This document shows, piece by piece, positions 32,612 to 41,457 of a stretch of DNA of 64,000 nt. The notes under the pieces are model-generated. The model saw nothing but the letters and a program-made list of their open reading frames with translations. It made no database searches and had not been told where the DNA came from. Made by a program: the position numbers and the translations under genes. Source of the DNA: Candidatus Saccharibacteria bacterium UBA6209 (GTDB lineage: Bacteria; Patescibacteriota; Saccharimonadia; Saccharimonadales; Saccharimonadaceae); NCBI GenBank assembly GCA_002421965.1, contig DISN01000006.1, positions 7,713-71,712 on the forward strand, given 5' to 3'. Within the stretch, counting starts at the first letter, position 1, and the number at the start of each line of letters is the position of its first letter.

Positions 32612-34375
32612 TTATGCAATATCTGCTGCCACTCGATTTACTTCTTCTAACGTCGTAATGCCGCCCAGCGCCTTAAGATATCCATCCTGGCGCATAGTCA
32701 CCATTCCCTGCTGAACAGCCAGACGCTGTATTTCTGCAGAAGTAGATCTCTTGATGATCAAATTCTGGATATCTTCGGTGACATCCATTACCTCGTACAG
32801 TCCGGCTCGACCACTATATCCTCTAGGTGCCTGGGGCGTATCATGTCCCTTAACTAGAGTATAAGCGTTTTGACCAGCAAGTGGCAAGTCCCTATAGCCC
32901 AGATCTTGCGACACTGTGGTCATCTCCTGTTGAGTCTTCGGCAGCAAATGACCGACGGTAGACTGGATAGCTTGAGTCTCTATCGGTGACGACTGATAGA
33001 CGTCCCTCTTCTGGGCAACACGACGAACCAGGCGCTGACCAATAATCGTATTGACCGTCGATGCAATCAAAAACGGCTCAATTCCCATATCAAGTAGTCG
33101 CGGCAACACGCCGGCAGCTGAGTTGGTGTGTAGAGTCGAGAACACCAAGTGTCCGGTTAGAGCTGCCTGCACCGCAAGATTCGCAGTCTCGCTATCCCTA
33201 ATCTCACCAACCATTACTACATCTGGGTCCTGACGCAAAATTGACCTAAGACCTGATGCAAAAGTCAGACCAACTTCAGCATTAACTTGTATCTGATTAA
33301 CGCCATCCATCTTGTACTCAACCGGGTCTTCGAGCGTAACAATATTGACGGTGTCGTCCTTGATCTCCTTGATCAAGGCATACAGACTGGTAGACTTACC
33401 AGAACCAGTCGGACCAGAGGTTAAAATCATGCCATTTGGACGTTTAATCCCCTTACGAATAGTCCTAAGTGCCCGTCCAGCATAGCCCATATCCTCGAGC
33501 GCAAACGAATTTCCAGACTTGTCGAGTAGACGAATCACCACCTGCTCACCCCAGACAACTGGGCTAATAGCAATACGAAGGTCGACCTCCTTGCCGGCAA
33601 CCTCAACAGCAAATTGTCCGTCCTGAGGTATACGGTGTTCATCGATTTTTAGATTGGATAAGATTTTTATTCGACTAACCAAGGCTGGCTCAATACTCTT
33701 TGGCAACTGCATTATCTCCCTTAGGACACCGTCGACACGACAGCGAATCTTTAACGCATTTTCGAGTGGCTCAATATGCACGTCGCTCGCATGACTCTTA
33801 ACCGCATACTCCAAAATTGTGCTTAATGCCCTTGAAATTGGCGAATCCTGAACAATCGTCTTTATATCACCTGAAGACTCGGAGGCTGCTTCCTGCTGCG
33901 AGGCCTCAGCGGCAACACTTACTGATGATAAGTCGGTTTTGTACTGACCAAGAACGTGCCGAACACTTGCATCCGATGCCATGAACACCTTTAGTGGACG
34001 CTGGATGCGATTGGCCAAGTAGTCTACAGCTTGTACATTATTGGCATCAATCATGGCGACTGCAAGCCGATTCTGCACCTCTGCAAGTGGCACCGCCATA
34101 AACCGCTCGGCAATATCTGCTGGCAGCAAGCCAAGTACATCTTGATCAATAAAACTATTACTCAAGTTAACATACGGTACACCAGAAACCTGAGCCACTG
34201 CGTGAACTAGCAGTTCCGGGTCTAGAATCCCCTCATCGGACAACAGAGAAAATAGCGGCTTATCGTTAGCCTCAGCACGGGCAGCAGCATCGTCAAGAAC
34301 AGATTGCTCAATCAGCCCCTCGCTAACAAGCAGTTTTTGTAGCTTCTCAATCAAGTCATCCGTCAATAGCGCCAC
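32612..34375 (-). CDS. pilB: Type IV pilus extension ATPase PilB
   Basis: The 587-residue protein has an N-terminal MshEN-type domain (1-150), then the GspE core with Walker A TSGPTGSGKSTS near 327, Walker B MVGEIRDSETANLA and HLVFSTLHTNSAAGVLPRLLDMG. The tetracysteine zinc motif found in most PilB/GspE is missing: the segment between RLVRRVAQKR and GYSGRAGLYEV contains no Cys. It drives pilus polymerisation. Confidence 0.94.
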   Translation of the reverse strand: MALLTDDLIEKLQKLLVSEGLIEQSVLDDAAARAEANDKPLFSLLSDEGILDPELLVHAVAQVSGVPYVNLSNSFIDQDVLGLLPADIAERFMAVPLAEVQNRLAVAMIDANNVQAVDYLANRIQRPLKVFMASDASVRHVLGQYKTDLSSVSVAAEASQQEAASESSGDIKTIVQDSPISRALSTILEYAVKSHASDVHIEPLENALKIRCRVDGVLREIMQLPKSIEPALVSRIKILSNLKIDEHRIPQDGQFAVEVAGKEVDLRIAISPVVWGEQVVIRLLDKSGNSFALEDMGYAGRALRTIRKGIKRPNGMILTSGPTGSGKSTSLYALIKEIKDDTVNIVTLEDPVEYKMDGVNQIQVNAEVGLTFASGLRSILRQDPDVVMVGEIRDSETANLAVQAALTGHLVFSTLHTNSAAGVLPRLLDMGIEPFLIASTVNTIIGQRLVRRVAQKRDVYQSSPIETQAIQSTVGHLLPKTQQEMTTVSQDLGYRDLPLAGQNAYTLVKGHDTPQAPRGYSGRAGLYEVMDVTEDIQNLIIKRSTSAEIQRLAVQQGMVTMRQDGYLKALGGITTLEEVNRVAADIA

Positions 34376-34393
34376 GGCTAAACCCCTTGTGTG

Positions 34394-34624
34394 CTACTGT
34401 GCACCGTTACCACCGACCACGATCTCAACCGTTGGGTTTATGGCCTCTGCGTTAAACACAGACTTGCTAGGCTCACTAATCTCAGACCCTATTGAGTCCA
34501 CCGTCTGGACCTCTACACCCCGCTCTGGTATCTTCAAAAAAGGTATATTTACTGCTATAAAATAAGCGATTAATATGCCTACGCCTGCTATCAATACAAT
34601 CATTGCTATGTCGGTTTTTTTCAT
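34394..34624 (-). CDS. Small single-pass membrane protein in the pil operon
   Basis: The 76-residue protein has one helix (about 8-29) and a short extracytoplasmic acidic tail. It occupies the position between pilO and pilB where PilP would sit, but is far too small for PilP and there is no outer membrane secretin here. It overlaps pilO by 4 bp. Probably an accessory of the PilMNO complex; family not recognised. Confidence 0.7.
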   Translation of the reverse strand: MKKTDIAMIVLIAGVGILIAYFIAVNIPFLKIPERGVEVQTVDSIGSEISEPSKSVFNAEAINPTVEIVVGGNGAQ

Positions 34625-35316
34625 GGCTTAATCACCTTTTTATCAATCTTAACATCATAAGCCGGCTGATAATACGCCCGACCCTCAATATCCATTGTCA
34701 GACTATCCTTACTGGCCTCAACGCTCAGACTGTCAATCTTAATCACTCTTATTGATCGTTCAAACCTAGCTAGTAATGCTTTCAACTGCTCAGCTGACCC
34801 AGATACACTCATCGAGAAGCCAATACCAAGATTTGGATCGTTAGACTCAGACTCTGAATCGCCACCAGACGCAGCCAGCGCGCCCTCATCACTAGGGTCA
34901 GTCACAGATAAACTCTCGATAGTGAGCCCATCAATCGCACCCACAAACATCACCTGCAGCGACGCACCTAGGGCATCAGCATTTGGCTCTGTTGGTAGTG
35001 CATCTAGCACAGCCTGTACGGCACTGCTGTCATCACTAGATTTAACTGAGTTTAGCGCCTCATTTGTGTCAAGAAGTCTGATATTATCCTTGAGACCATC
35101 CACTGCCTTTAAATTGGCATTAATCGTATTGACTGTAGCCTGTTTTTGACTAATAACCCGACCTTGAAACCATATCTGCTGGACTAAGAAGAACGAGACC
35201 ACTAGCGCCATTCCCGAAACAAATGCCGCCACAGCCACAAAGATAAACATAGTTCGCTTTGATGAATCTATCTGCTGACGCTTCCTGAGCGCCATATTCT
35301 TATCGCCACTACCCAT
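34621..35316 (-). CDS. pilO: PilO-like pilus alignment protein
   Basis: The 231-residue protein has a short basic cytoplasmic end, one membrane helix (about 24-48), a coiled-coil stretch (ISQKQATVNTINANLKAVDGLKDNI) and a periplasm-side ferredoxin-like domain ending FERSIRVIKIDSLSVE ... GRAYYQPAY. Gene order and topology identify PilO although sequence conservation is low. It overlaps pilN by one base (TAATG). Confidence 0.82.
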   Translation of the reverse strand: MGSGDKNMALRKRQQIDSSKRTMFIFVAVAAFVSGMALVVSFFLVQQIWFQGRVISQKQATVNTINANLKAVDGLKDNIRLLDTNEALNSVKSSDDSSAVQAVLDALPTEPNADALGASLQVMFVGAIDGLTIESLSVTDPSDEGALAASGGDSESESNDPNLGIGFSMSVSGSAEQLKALLARFERSIRVIKIDSLSVEASKDSLTMDIEGRAYYQPAYDVKIDKKVIKP

Positions 35317-36047
35317 TACCGTCCCTCCTGATCATCAATATCGCTGGCCTTAGCCTCGAATAGGCTGCCTGGTACACCCAGCTTCGAATCAGTCACATCG
35401 ATCTCTCCCTGAGGAGTAATCACCGATACCGCCGAGTCTGACACCATAAATAGTTCATCCGGATATGTAAACCTAAATGAGAACCTCAACACCTTTTGCC
35501 CGTCGGAATTCTCGCCGAAGCTAGTATCACCAGCGACTATATCTGACGCTAACGGCACCTTGACATCTTCGCCGTCTGTCTTTGACTGAACCTTGGTGTT
35601 AATAATAGTCTTCTTGAACACCTCTAGGGCAACGTACCCATTTGCCGCCGAACCCTCAATTGAAATAGTTTTGTCTTCTGGATTTAATCTTAGGTTAGAA
35701 ATCGTCACGTTATTTGGGGCGGGCGGATTGATTGCAGCCAAAACGTCAAACAACCTCGAGTTGATTGACTTAGATTCGTGCTGCCCATTAATCGCCGCAA
35801 GCTGCTGTTGGATAGACACCATCTTATCTATGTCCTCCACTGCCATCAGCTTTGCGCCCTCGGCCTTGATCGTGTTGTCCTGAATTGACTGAGTGACCAG
35901 CTGACCAGCAACTATTAATCCTAAAACTATAGCCACTGCGACGACAACAACTCCTATCAGTATAGACATCGAGACCACAGCATTACGCATAGCACGTGTC
36001 TTTAGATATTCACGCTTTACATCAGGTATTAAGTTGATTTCAATCAT
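35316..36047 (-). CDS. pilN: PilN-like pilus assembly protein
   Basis: The 243-residue protein begins MIEINLIPDVKREYLKTR, the conserved INLIP motif by which PilN binds PilM. It has one membrane helix (about 25-52), a coiled coil and a globular domain (NNVTISNLRLNPEDKTISIEG). It is an inner-membrane partner of PilO and overlaps pilM by 4 bp. Confidence 0.88.
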   Translation of the reverse strand: MIEINLIPDVKREYLKTRAMRNAVVSMSILIGVVVVAVAIVLGLIVAGQLVTQSIQDNTIKAEGAKLMAVEDIDKMVSIQQQLAAINGQHESKSINSRLFDVLAAINPPAPNNVTISNLRLNPEDKTISIEGSAANGYVALEVFKKTIINTKVQSKTDGEDVKVPLASDIVAGDTSFGENSDGQKVLRFSFRFTYPDELFMVSDSAVSVITPQGEIDVTDSKLGVPGSLFEAKASDIDDQEGR

Positions 36048-37090
36048 GCTAAGTTACTCCTCTGAGCCAAGCCTACTGCCGCAGCAAATTCCGCAGCCAC
36101 CGGTGCTAGCTGCTGTCTGGCTTCTGTCGACATCGAAACCCGCTGCCAAGGACTGGCCGCTTGGGTTGGAATACTAGTCTTAGCAGCAACATACGCATCT
36201 ATCTGCGGGATAACTGCACCGAATCCAGACAGATATATGCTCTTGACGCTAAGATTTGGGTACCTTGTCTGGAAAAACTTGATTGACTTAGTAATCTCTG
36301 CAGTAAAGTTGTCCAAAACGCCGTCTATGGCCTTTAAAACCTGGCCATCAAGCCTGTCTGGCGCAAGTCCAAACTTTAGGATAAACTGCCTTGCTTGAGT
36401 ATCTTGAACGTTTAGATTCTGTACAGCAGACCGAACAAGAGAACCTATGCCGGTAGGGATCGTCCTGACGAGCCTTGGTGCATCACCATAGACAACTGCT
36501 AGATCTGTCGAGTTTTCTCCTATATCAAGTATTAGATGCGCATCCTGGGCACCGATCACCATAAGTGAACGAACCATCGCTATGGTGTCTGGCTCCTCGG
36601 CAATTACATTGAGACCAAGCGACTCCACTAGCTCTAATCGCTCCTCTGCGTACGACTTAGCTGTGCTGCTCAGGAGAATCTCGTACTGCCCCTGGGACTT
36701 CGCGCTATCACCAAGTAACGCCCAATCCACCTTGGCCTCATCTATAGCCATTGGTATATACTGATCCACCTGATACTTCATTGTTGCCCTAAGCTCTTGT
36801 TCAGAAACCTTTGGCACGTCAATAATAGTAGTAAATGACTTATTAGACGGCAGCCCGATAGCAACGTTACTTGTCTTGATGCCACTCTGACCAACTGCCG
36901 CCATAATCACCTCGCCAAGCTTGCGGCGAGACTCAGCGGAGTCGCTAGTTGTTATCCTGGAGTCTACTGGAGCATAGCCATAATGAGCTAAATTCCAGCC
37001 ATTTGATGTTTTTGACAACTGCACCACCCTAATAGCGTTAGTACCGATGTCTAATCCGAAAAAGTCGCCCAGCCCTTTTGATAATTTCAT
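36044..37090 (-). CDS. pilM: Pilus assembly actin-like ATPase PilM
   Basis: From the ATG at 37090 the protein has 348 residues with the actin-like fold: FFGLDIGTNAIRVVQLSK (phosphate 1), KYQVDQYIPMAIDEAKVDW, LILDIGENSTDLAVVYG (phosphate 2), and SIYLSGFGAVIPQIDAYV (adenosine motif). It is cytoplasmic and anchors PilN. A longer frame to 37141 adds an unlikely N-terminus. Confidence 0.93.
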   Translation of the reverse strand: MKLSKGLGDFFGLDIGTNAIRVVQLSKTSNGWNLAHYGYAPVDSRITTSDSAESRRKLGEVIMAAVGQSGIKTSNVAIGLPSNKSFTTIIDVPKVSEQELRATMKYQVDQYIPMAIDEAKVDWALLGDSAKSQGQYEILLSSTAKSYAEERLELVESLGLNVIAEEPDTIAMVRSLMVIGAQDAHLILDIGENSTDLAVVYGDAPRLVRTIPTGIGSLVRSAVQNLNVQDTQARQFILKFGLAPDRLDGQVLKAIDGVLDNFTAEITKSIKFFQTRYPNLSVKSIYLSGFGAVIPQIDAYVAAKTSIPTQAASPWQRVSMSTEARQQLAPVAAEFAAAVGLAQRSNLA

Positions 37091-37164
37091 ACTAGTTATC
37101 AGTATACATAAGTATTTTGAGTTTTGCAAAGAATTTAACACACAATCATCAAGATACCGTAATC

Positions 37165-39978
37165 CTAGTACCTAGGTGGGAGCTCGCGAATTTTCATAGT
37201 ACTGATAGCACCCGAGTCGCTAGACTCTGAGCTAGACCATAGATATACATCTGGTCGAAGATTCAGAGTTTCTGCGGGCACATGCCTGCTCGCTTTCTCT
37301 GCCCCGAAAGTCCGTCGTAGATACAGATGATTAGTGACAATAACGCCGTTGACTCTCAGCGGCTGATTACATACAGTGCTACTTAGCCCGCTAGTCCAGG
37401 TGGCTGCGCTTGCGACGGCACCACAGGTACTGACGTAGCTGCCGGACGCACGGTTGGCTATCATCCAGCCATTAACCTCATTCACAGACTCACTTATCGC
37501 TATACTATTGGCACTGATAACCAGCTGCGGAACAGCAGAGAGCGACGAATATGGGCCGTTATCGTAGGTTATATTTCCCGTAATCTCAACCGCACCGGTG
37601 GTCTTGATGATTATGCGCTTGCCCGAAGAGACATTTCCCGACAACCGCAGACTACCGGCTGCTCGATATTCACCAGAGTCCAAAGACGACAGGTCAACGG
37701 TGCCGCTTATCAAGCTACCCGTAGATGTGTCAGTAAAGCTCGCCGTCAAGTTTGTTGGTGGGACCACGCCATAGCTACCGTATACACCACCAGAGTTGGC
37801 AAATGTGAGCGGATTAAGTCCTTGATCATCGGTCCTAGGCCTACCGTCAGCACCAGATGACAGCATAGCTCCCGACGCGGAGTTCACCACCGACTGTGAC
37901 ATTATGCCGTACTCTGCCCATGATCCATACATCTGCAGACCCACCTGCGTCCTAGCTGTAGTTACCTGGCCCGAAGATCTAACGTCTGCACCCCAGAATT
38001 GAATCTTCGGCGTCTTGGCGACAGTCAAACAGACTAGAGAGGAGTGGCGCCACTGCCCTGCCGGGCTATTATGGCTATAGGCCCTAACTGAGAGACCCCA
38101 GCATATCTTATCGCCAACATCCAAATCACCGACTAGTTGCTCGGTTGATCCCAATGACAGCCTGCCAGGATTAATCACCCTTCCTGTACCCCTATCCGAA
38201 TCATCGCAGCTAGTACTGCCAGACCAAAACACACATGGGTCATTTATATTTTCGCCACCGCCCGTATTAGATATTGAACCCCCGGCGCGCACCACCAGCT
38301 GGCTCATACGCCACTCAGTATCTCGACTCTTTGTCGGGCCCTGGTTGTTTACAATCTTATCAACACCAACTGGCGTATTTGGCTCTATCGACCCACCGCT
38401 TCTAGACGTATCTATACTTATGCTTGGCAAGAGGTTGTAGTTATATGGTACATTAACACATGCGTAATTAGTCGTGCTAGTGGTGCCGACTGTTGAGCTA
38501 GTTGGCGCCCACTGCAGCCTCTGGCACAAATTATTACCAACATCATTTTGAGTGACTGTGTAAACTGTCCTGTCTGCGGCGGTGAGAGGAATTGATCTAA
38601 TTGTACCCACCGGCCTCCCGATGGCTGCAGTTGCAGACCCATGATGCGACGAGTTCCAGCCGTTGCTAAAGCCAGTGATTCCAGTATTACTCAATATAGC
38701 AGTAGTGTTGATGCCACCATTCAAAGTCAGAACGTGGGTCCAGCGAATAACTTGATTTGGCGCTGCAGTCCCAGTATTAACATTGTTGACCGTGCGGCTG
38801 CTTCTTCCTGTTACGTTCCAAGGCGGCATAACAATCCTAGCACATGCAGGAGCCGAGAAACGCCAGCGGCTATCCGTGGAGCTCCTGGGGGTTGCGATTC
38901 GTTGACATACGTAGTTAGGAGTGGTGGCATTATATCTGCTTGCCGTAATTGGCACCATTAGCTTGTCCTGATTCGTACCACCATATCCCTTATAATAATC
39001 GTATGTTTGGTTTGCGCCAGAAGTCGTAATAACTCGATTATTCCTAGTCAATGAGTCACCAACAGGTCTCCAAGAGCCTGGAGCTGCGCTAGTCCATCGT
39101 CTAGCATCGGCATTATTGGCTGCTGGATTGGTTGTATAATAGGTCTGCACTGCCGCGCTCAAACCATTAGCGCCCATACTAAGATTCCCGATATTCGTAA
39201 GCCTATGGATAAAGCTAGCACTCTGACCAACCTCTACGGTTGCTGACGTACCAGAGCTATAGTTTGCCCAGCTACTGCTATTGGCACTAGACTGTCTAAC
39301 CCTACTAGCATGGTCCATCTCCCACTTTGGCTCGGCATATGGCTGCAAAGACAAATTACCAACCGGGTTGGCACAGTAGCGCTCTAGTACGTAGCGCGTA
39401 TTGTTGGATGTATCTCGGATTATCAATAGAGGTGAACTACCCTTGGCATAGGCAGCAAAGAATGTCTCACCGCCGTTATTGCCAGAACCACCACCTCCAT
39501 AGAATGATATCCTGCCATTACCGTAAATATTCGGGTCGCCAGTTCGGTACTCAACGCGAATATTAGGATTATTCGCTAGTCTTTGCTCAAGCTCAATCCA
39601 TTCGCTAGACGAAACAGTTTTCGCCACCGGTCGTGAGCTCGTCCCTGCTGGTATGCCGATCATCGTCTTAACAATAAACGTGACACCAATCTGGTCGCGA
39701 CTATTGGCGACTGAGCTATTATATTCACTCCGAAGCCAATTATAAACCGCTCGACCATTCGTGAGCCCTGCTGGTACAGCGTAACCTTGCCTGACGCCAT
39801 CAATCAAAGCGCTTCCAGACAGGACATCATTATTCCTAACGCTTGGGCTGCCTATATCAATAGTCCGACCAGTAAAATATCCCGTGCCGCTCACCGCTCC
39901 AGCGGAGGGGCTAAATAAGACCGCCCAAATAAACACAACCGCCGGTAGTATCACGACCGTATATCTATTCAGTTTCAT
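37165..39978 (-). CDS. Large secreted protein at the head of the pil operon
   Basis: The 937-residue protein has a signal peptide (1-28, ending SPSAGA|VSG). The body is rich in Ser, Thr, Asn and Gly with several Cys pairs, with repeated beta-rich modules. The segment SLRLSGNVSSGKRIIIKTTGAVEITGNITYDNG near residues 770-800 looks like polymer-forming or right-handed beta-helix material. No transmembrane anchor or sorting signal ends the protein. Its place between the TPR gene and pilM suggests a pilus-associated adhesin, similar in position to PilY1 but with no visible homology. Function is inferred from position only. Confidence 0.75.
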   Translation of the reverse strand: MKLNRYTVVILPAVVFIWAVLFSPSAGAVSGTGYFTGRTIDIGSPSVRNNDVLSGSALIDGVRQGYAVPAGLTNGRAVYNWLRSEYNSSVANSRDQIGVTFIVKTMIGIPAGTSSRPVAKTVSSSEWIELEQRLANNPNIRVEYRTGDPNIYGNGRISFYGGGGSGNNGGETFFAAYAKGSSPLLIIRDTSNNTRYVLERYCANPVGNLSLQPYAEPKWEMDHASRVRQSSANSSSWANYSSGTSATVEVGQSASFIHRLTNIGNLSMGANGLSAAVQTYYTTNPAANNADARRWTSAAPGSWRPVGDSLTRNNRVITTSGANQTYDYYKGYGGTNQDKLMVPITASRYNATTPNYVCQRIATPRSSTDSRWRFSAPACARIVMPPWNVTGRSSRTVNNVNTGTAAPNQVIRWTHVLTLNGGINTTAILSNTGITGFSNGWNSSHHGSATAAIGRPVGTIRSIPLTAADRTVYTVTQNDVGNNLCQRLQWAPTSSTVGTTSTTNYACVNVPYNYNLLPSISIDTSRSGGSIEPNTPVGVDKIVNNQGPTKSRDTEWRMSQLVVRAGGSISNTGGGENINDPCVFWSGSTSCDDSDRGTGRVINPGRLSLGSTEQLVGDLDVGDKICWGLSVRAYSHNSPAGQWRHSSLVCLTVAKTPKIQFWGADVRSSGQVTTARTQVGLQMYGSWAEYGIMSQSVVNSASGAMLSSGADGRPRTDDQGLNPLTFANSGGVYGSYGVVPPTNLTASFTDTSTGSLISGTVDLSSLDSGEYRAAGSLRLSGNVSSGKRIIIKTTGAVEITGNITYDNGPYSSLSAVPQLVISANSIAISESVNEVNGWMIANRASGSYVSTCGAVASAATWTSGLSSTVCNQPLRVNGVIVTNHLYLRRTFGAEKASRHVPAETLNLRPDVYLWSSSESSDSGAISTMKIRELPPRY

Positions 39979-40444
39979 CCGGCCACCCTCCTAGCTCAGT
40001 TACTTTTTGACGCGCCGTCTCCGCAGCTGCTTTATCACCAGCTAGCTCTGCCGTAAACACTACTGTCTTGTAGGAGTCCACGCTACTATCTGCCTCAGCC
40101 GCCAATACAGCGTATTTAAGCGCTTCTTTGTAATCATCGGTGGCAGAGTATGCGCCTGAAAGGTCACGATACGCCGCGGCTTTATCTTCTGGGGTCTGTG
40201 CGGCTTCAACCGCAGCCTCTGCTAGTTTAATAGCTTCAGCATCTATCTCCTTAAATACTCCCTCCGCCCGCTTACGCTCCGCTTCTACGTCCTCTTGTGT
40301 TTGCTCACGTATTACGCCGCCGTAGTTAAGATACAGCAAAAAACCACCGGCAGTAGCACCAGCAACCAAGAGTACAATTACTAAAACTATGCCTAGCTTT
40401 TTTACTGATCTTTTGCGTTGAGGCTTTTTTGAGTCTTTTGTCAT
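39965..40444 (-). CDS. Membrane-anchored TPR-like protein
   Basis: From the ATG at 40444 the protein has 159 residues. A very basic N-terminus and one helix (about 18-40) are followed by a helical Ala/Glu-rich domain with two TPR-like pairs (AAYRDLSGAYSATDDYKEALKYAVLAAEAD). It is the first gene of the pil operon, with an extended -10 at 40475-40483, and overlaps the next gene by 14 bp. Probably a PilF-like or scaffold role, outside the membrane. Confidence 0.7.
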   Translation of the reverse strand: MTKDSKKPQRKRSVKKLGIVLVIVLLVAGATAGGFLLYLNYGGVIREQTQEDVEAERKRAEGVFKEIDAEAIKLAEAAVEAAQTPEDKAAAYRDLSGAYSATDDYKEALKYAVLAAEADSSVDSYKTVVFTAELAGDKAAAETARQKVTELGGWPDETE

Positions 40445-40474
40445 TATCATAAAATGCTTATGCAATATCACAAC

Positions 40475-40483
40475 ATTATAGCA
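40475..40483 (-). promoter_or_regulatory. Extended -10 promoter of the pil operon
   Basis: TGC-TATAAT on the minus strand, preceded by CTG, about 30 nt before the TPR-like gene start. Confidence 0.55.
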
Positions 40484-40585
40484 CAGGGTAGGCTAAAAAT
40501 ACACATCAAATAGCAAAATGAAGCGCCCCCGCCAGCGCATAGCCTACAGCGGGGGTAAAACCAGACAATTTAGTCACTTCAATCT

Positions 40586-41314
40586 TCATGAGAGCAGTCG
40601 GGCGAACCAGATGGTCCGCGTCGTCCACTCCTTGCCCTCGAGGCCAGAGCAGACGGTAATTACCATCAGCCCCTCACCCGAACGGGCAGAGATGGCTTCC
40701 AAGTAATCCCCCACTGACACCTCAAGACGCTCCTCCACTTCGTAGCAGAACGTCTCATCGTTGGCATTCGTCGCCCGGATGATATCACCCGGATGCAACT
40801 GTGCCTGGAGCTGGTTGCCCAAGGCGCTGTCTCGAGACGAGTAGGTATGCGCCGTAAACAGCGCCTTGTACTCATCCATTCCCAGTTCGCCGCTCAAGTT
40901 GTCCCACGCGAAAACGTCGGGATTAAAGTCAAGCGGATCAGGCGAAACACCACCCACCGGTGGTAGCGCCTGAACTTCCCGCCTGCCTAAGCCGGCTGGC
41001 TCCAGGTAGACGGGTGCCGATAACCCCTCGGCCCTCATGCAACCCTCCATTAGTGTCGGGCTAGGCTCCGGGTCTGGCTCAGTGCCCTTTGGTGTCTCTG
41101 TTACAGATGTCGGCAGAGGCACTGGGCTTTTGGGCGGGGTCGCCGATGGCGGTGCCACGGACGAAGGCGACGAAGTAGCCATCACCGTCTCCATGGGTGT
41201 CGGTGACGGTAGGGGCGGTGGCGGGCTCGTTTCGTTTATAGCAAACATCATCAACAAGGATACTATCGCCACGAAAGCCATAGCAATACCCGTTGGGGTC
41301 GATGTACGGTCCAT
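40586..41314 (-). CDS. Sortase (class E/F-like)
   Basis: The 242-residue protein has an N-terminal signal anchor (9-28), then a Pro/Ser/Thr-rich linker to about 90. The sortase catalytic triad is visible: His156 in FTAHTYSS, Cys222 in VITVCSG and Arg233 in EWTTRTIWFARL. It would link LPxTG-type proteins to the cell wall or to other proteins. The neighbouring gene encodes a VPKTG-signal protein, the likely substrate. Base composition is clearly richer in GC than the flanks, with codon choice resembling Actinobacteria. That suggests transfer, possibly from the host. Confidence 0.88.
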   Translation of the reverse strand: MDRTSTPTGIAMAFVAIVSLLMMFAINETSPPPPLPSPTPMETVMATSSPSSVAPPSATPPKSPVPLPTSVTETPKGTEPDPEPSPTLMEGCMRAEGLSAPVYLEPAGLGRREVQALPPVGGVSPDPLDFNPDVFAWDNLSGELGMDEYKALFTAHTYSSRDSALGNQLQAQLHPGDIIRATNANDETFCYEVEERLEVSVGDYLEAISARSGEGLMVITVCSGLEGKEWTTRTIWFARLLS

Positions 41315-41376
41315 CGCGGTTTTCCCTCGTTTCTAGTAGTGACCAAATTGTCAAAGGACAGGCTGTCCATCTCTTT

Positions 41377-41385
41377 ATTATAGCA
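41377..41385 (-). promoter_or_regulatory. Extended -10 promoter of the sortase gene
   Basis: TGC-TATAAT on the minus strand, 63 nt before the sortase ATG. It follows the local consensus even though the gene itself has foreign composition. Confidence 0.5.
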
Positions 41386-41457
41386 TAAAATGAAAATAAA
41401 TACAAATGAGAATGCCCCTCCCCGATACGCTTACGCGCACCGAGAAGGGGCTGTTAC

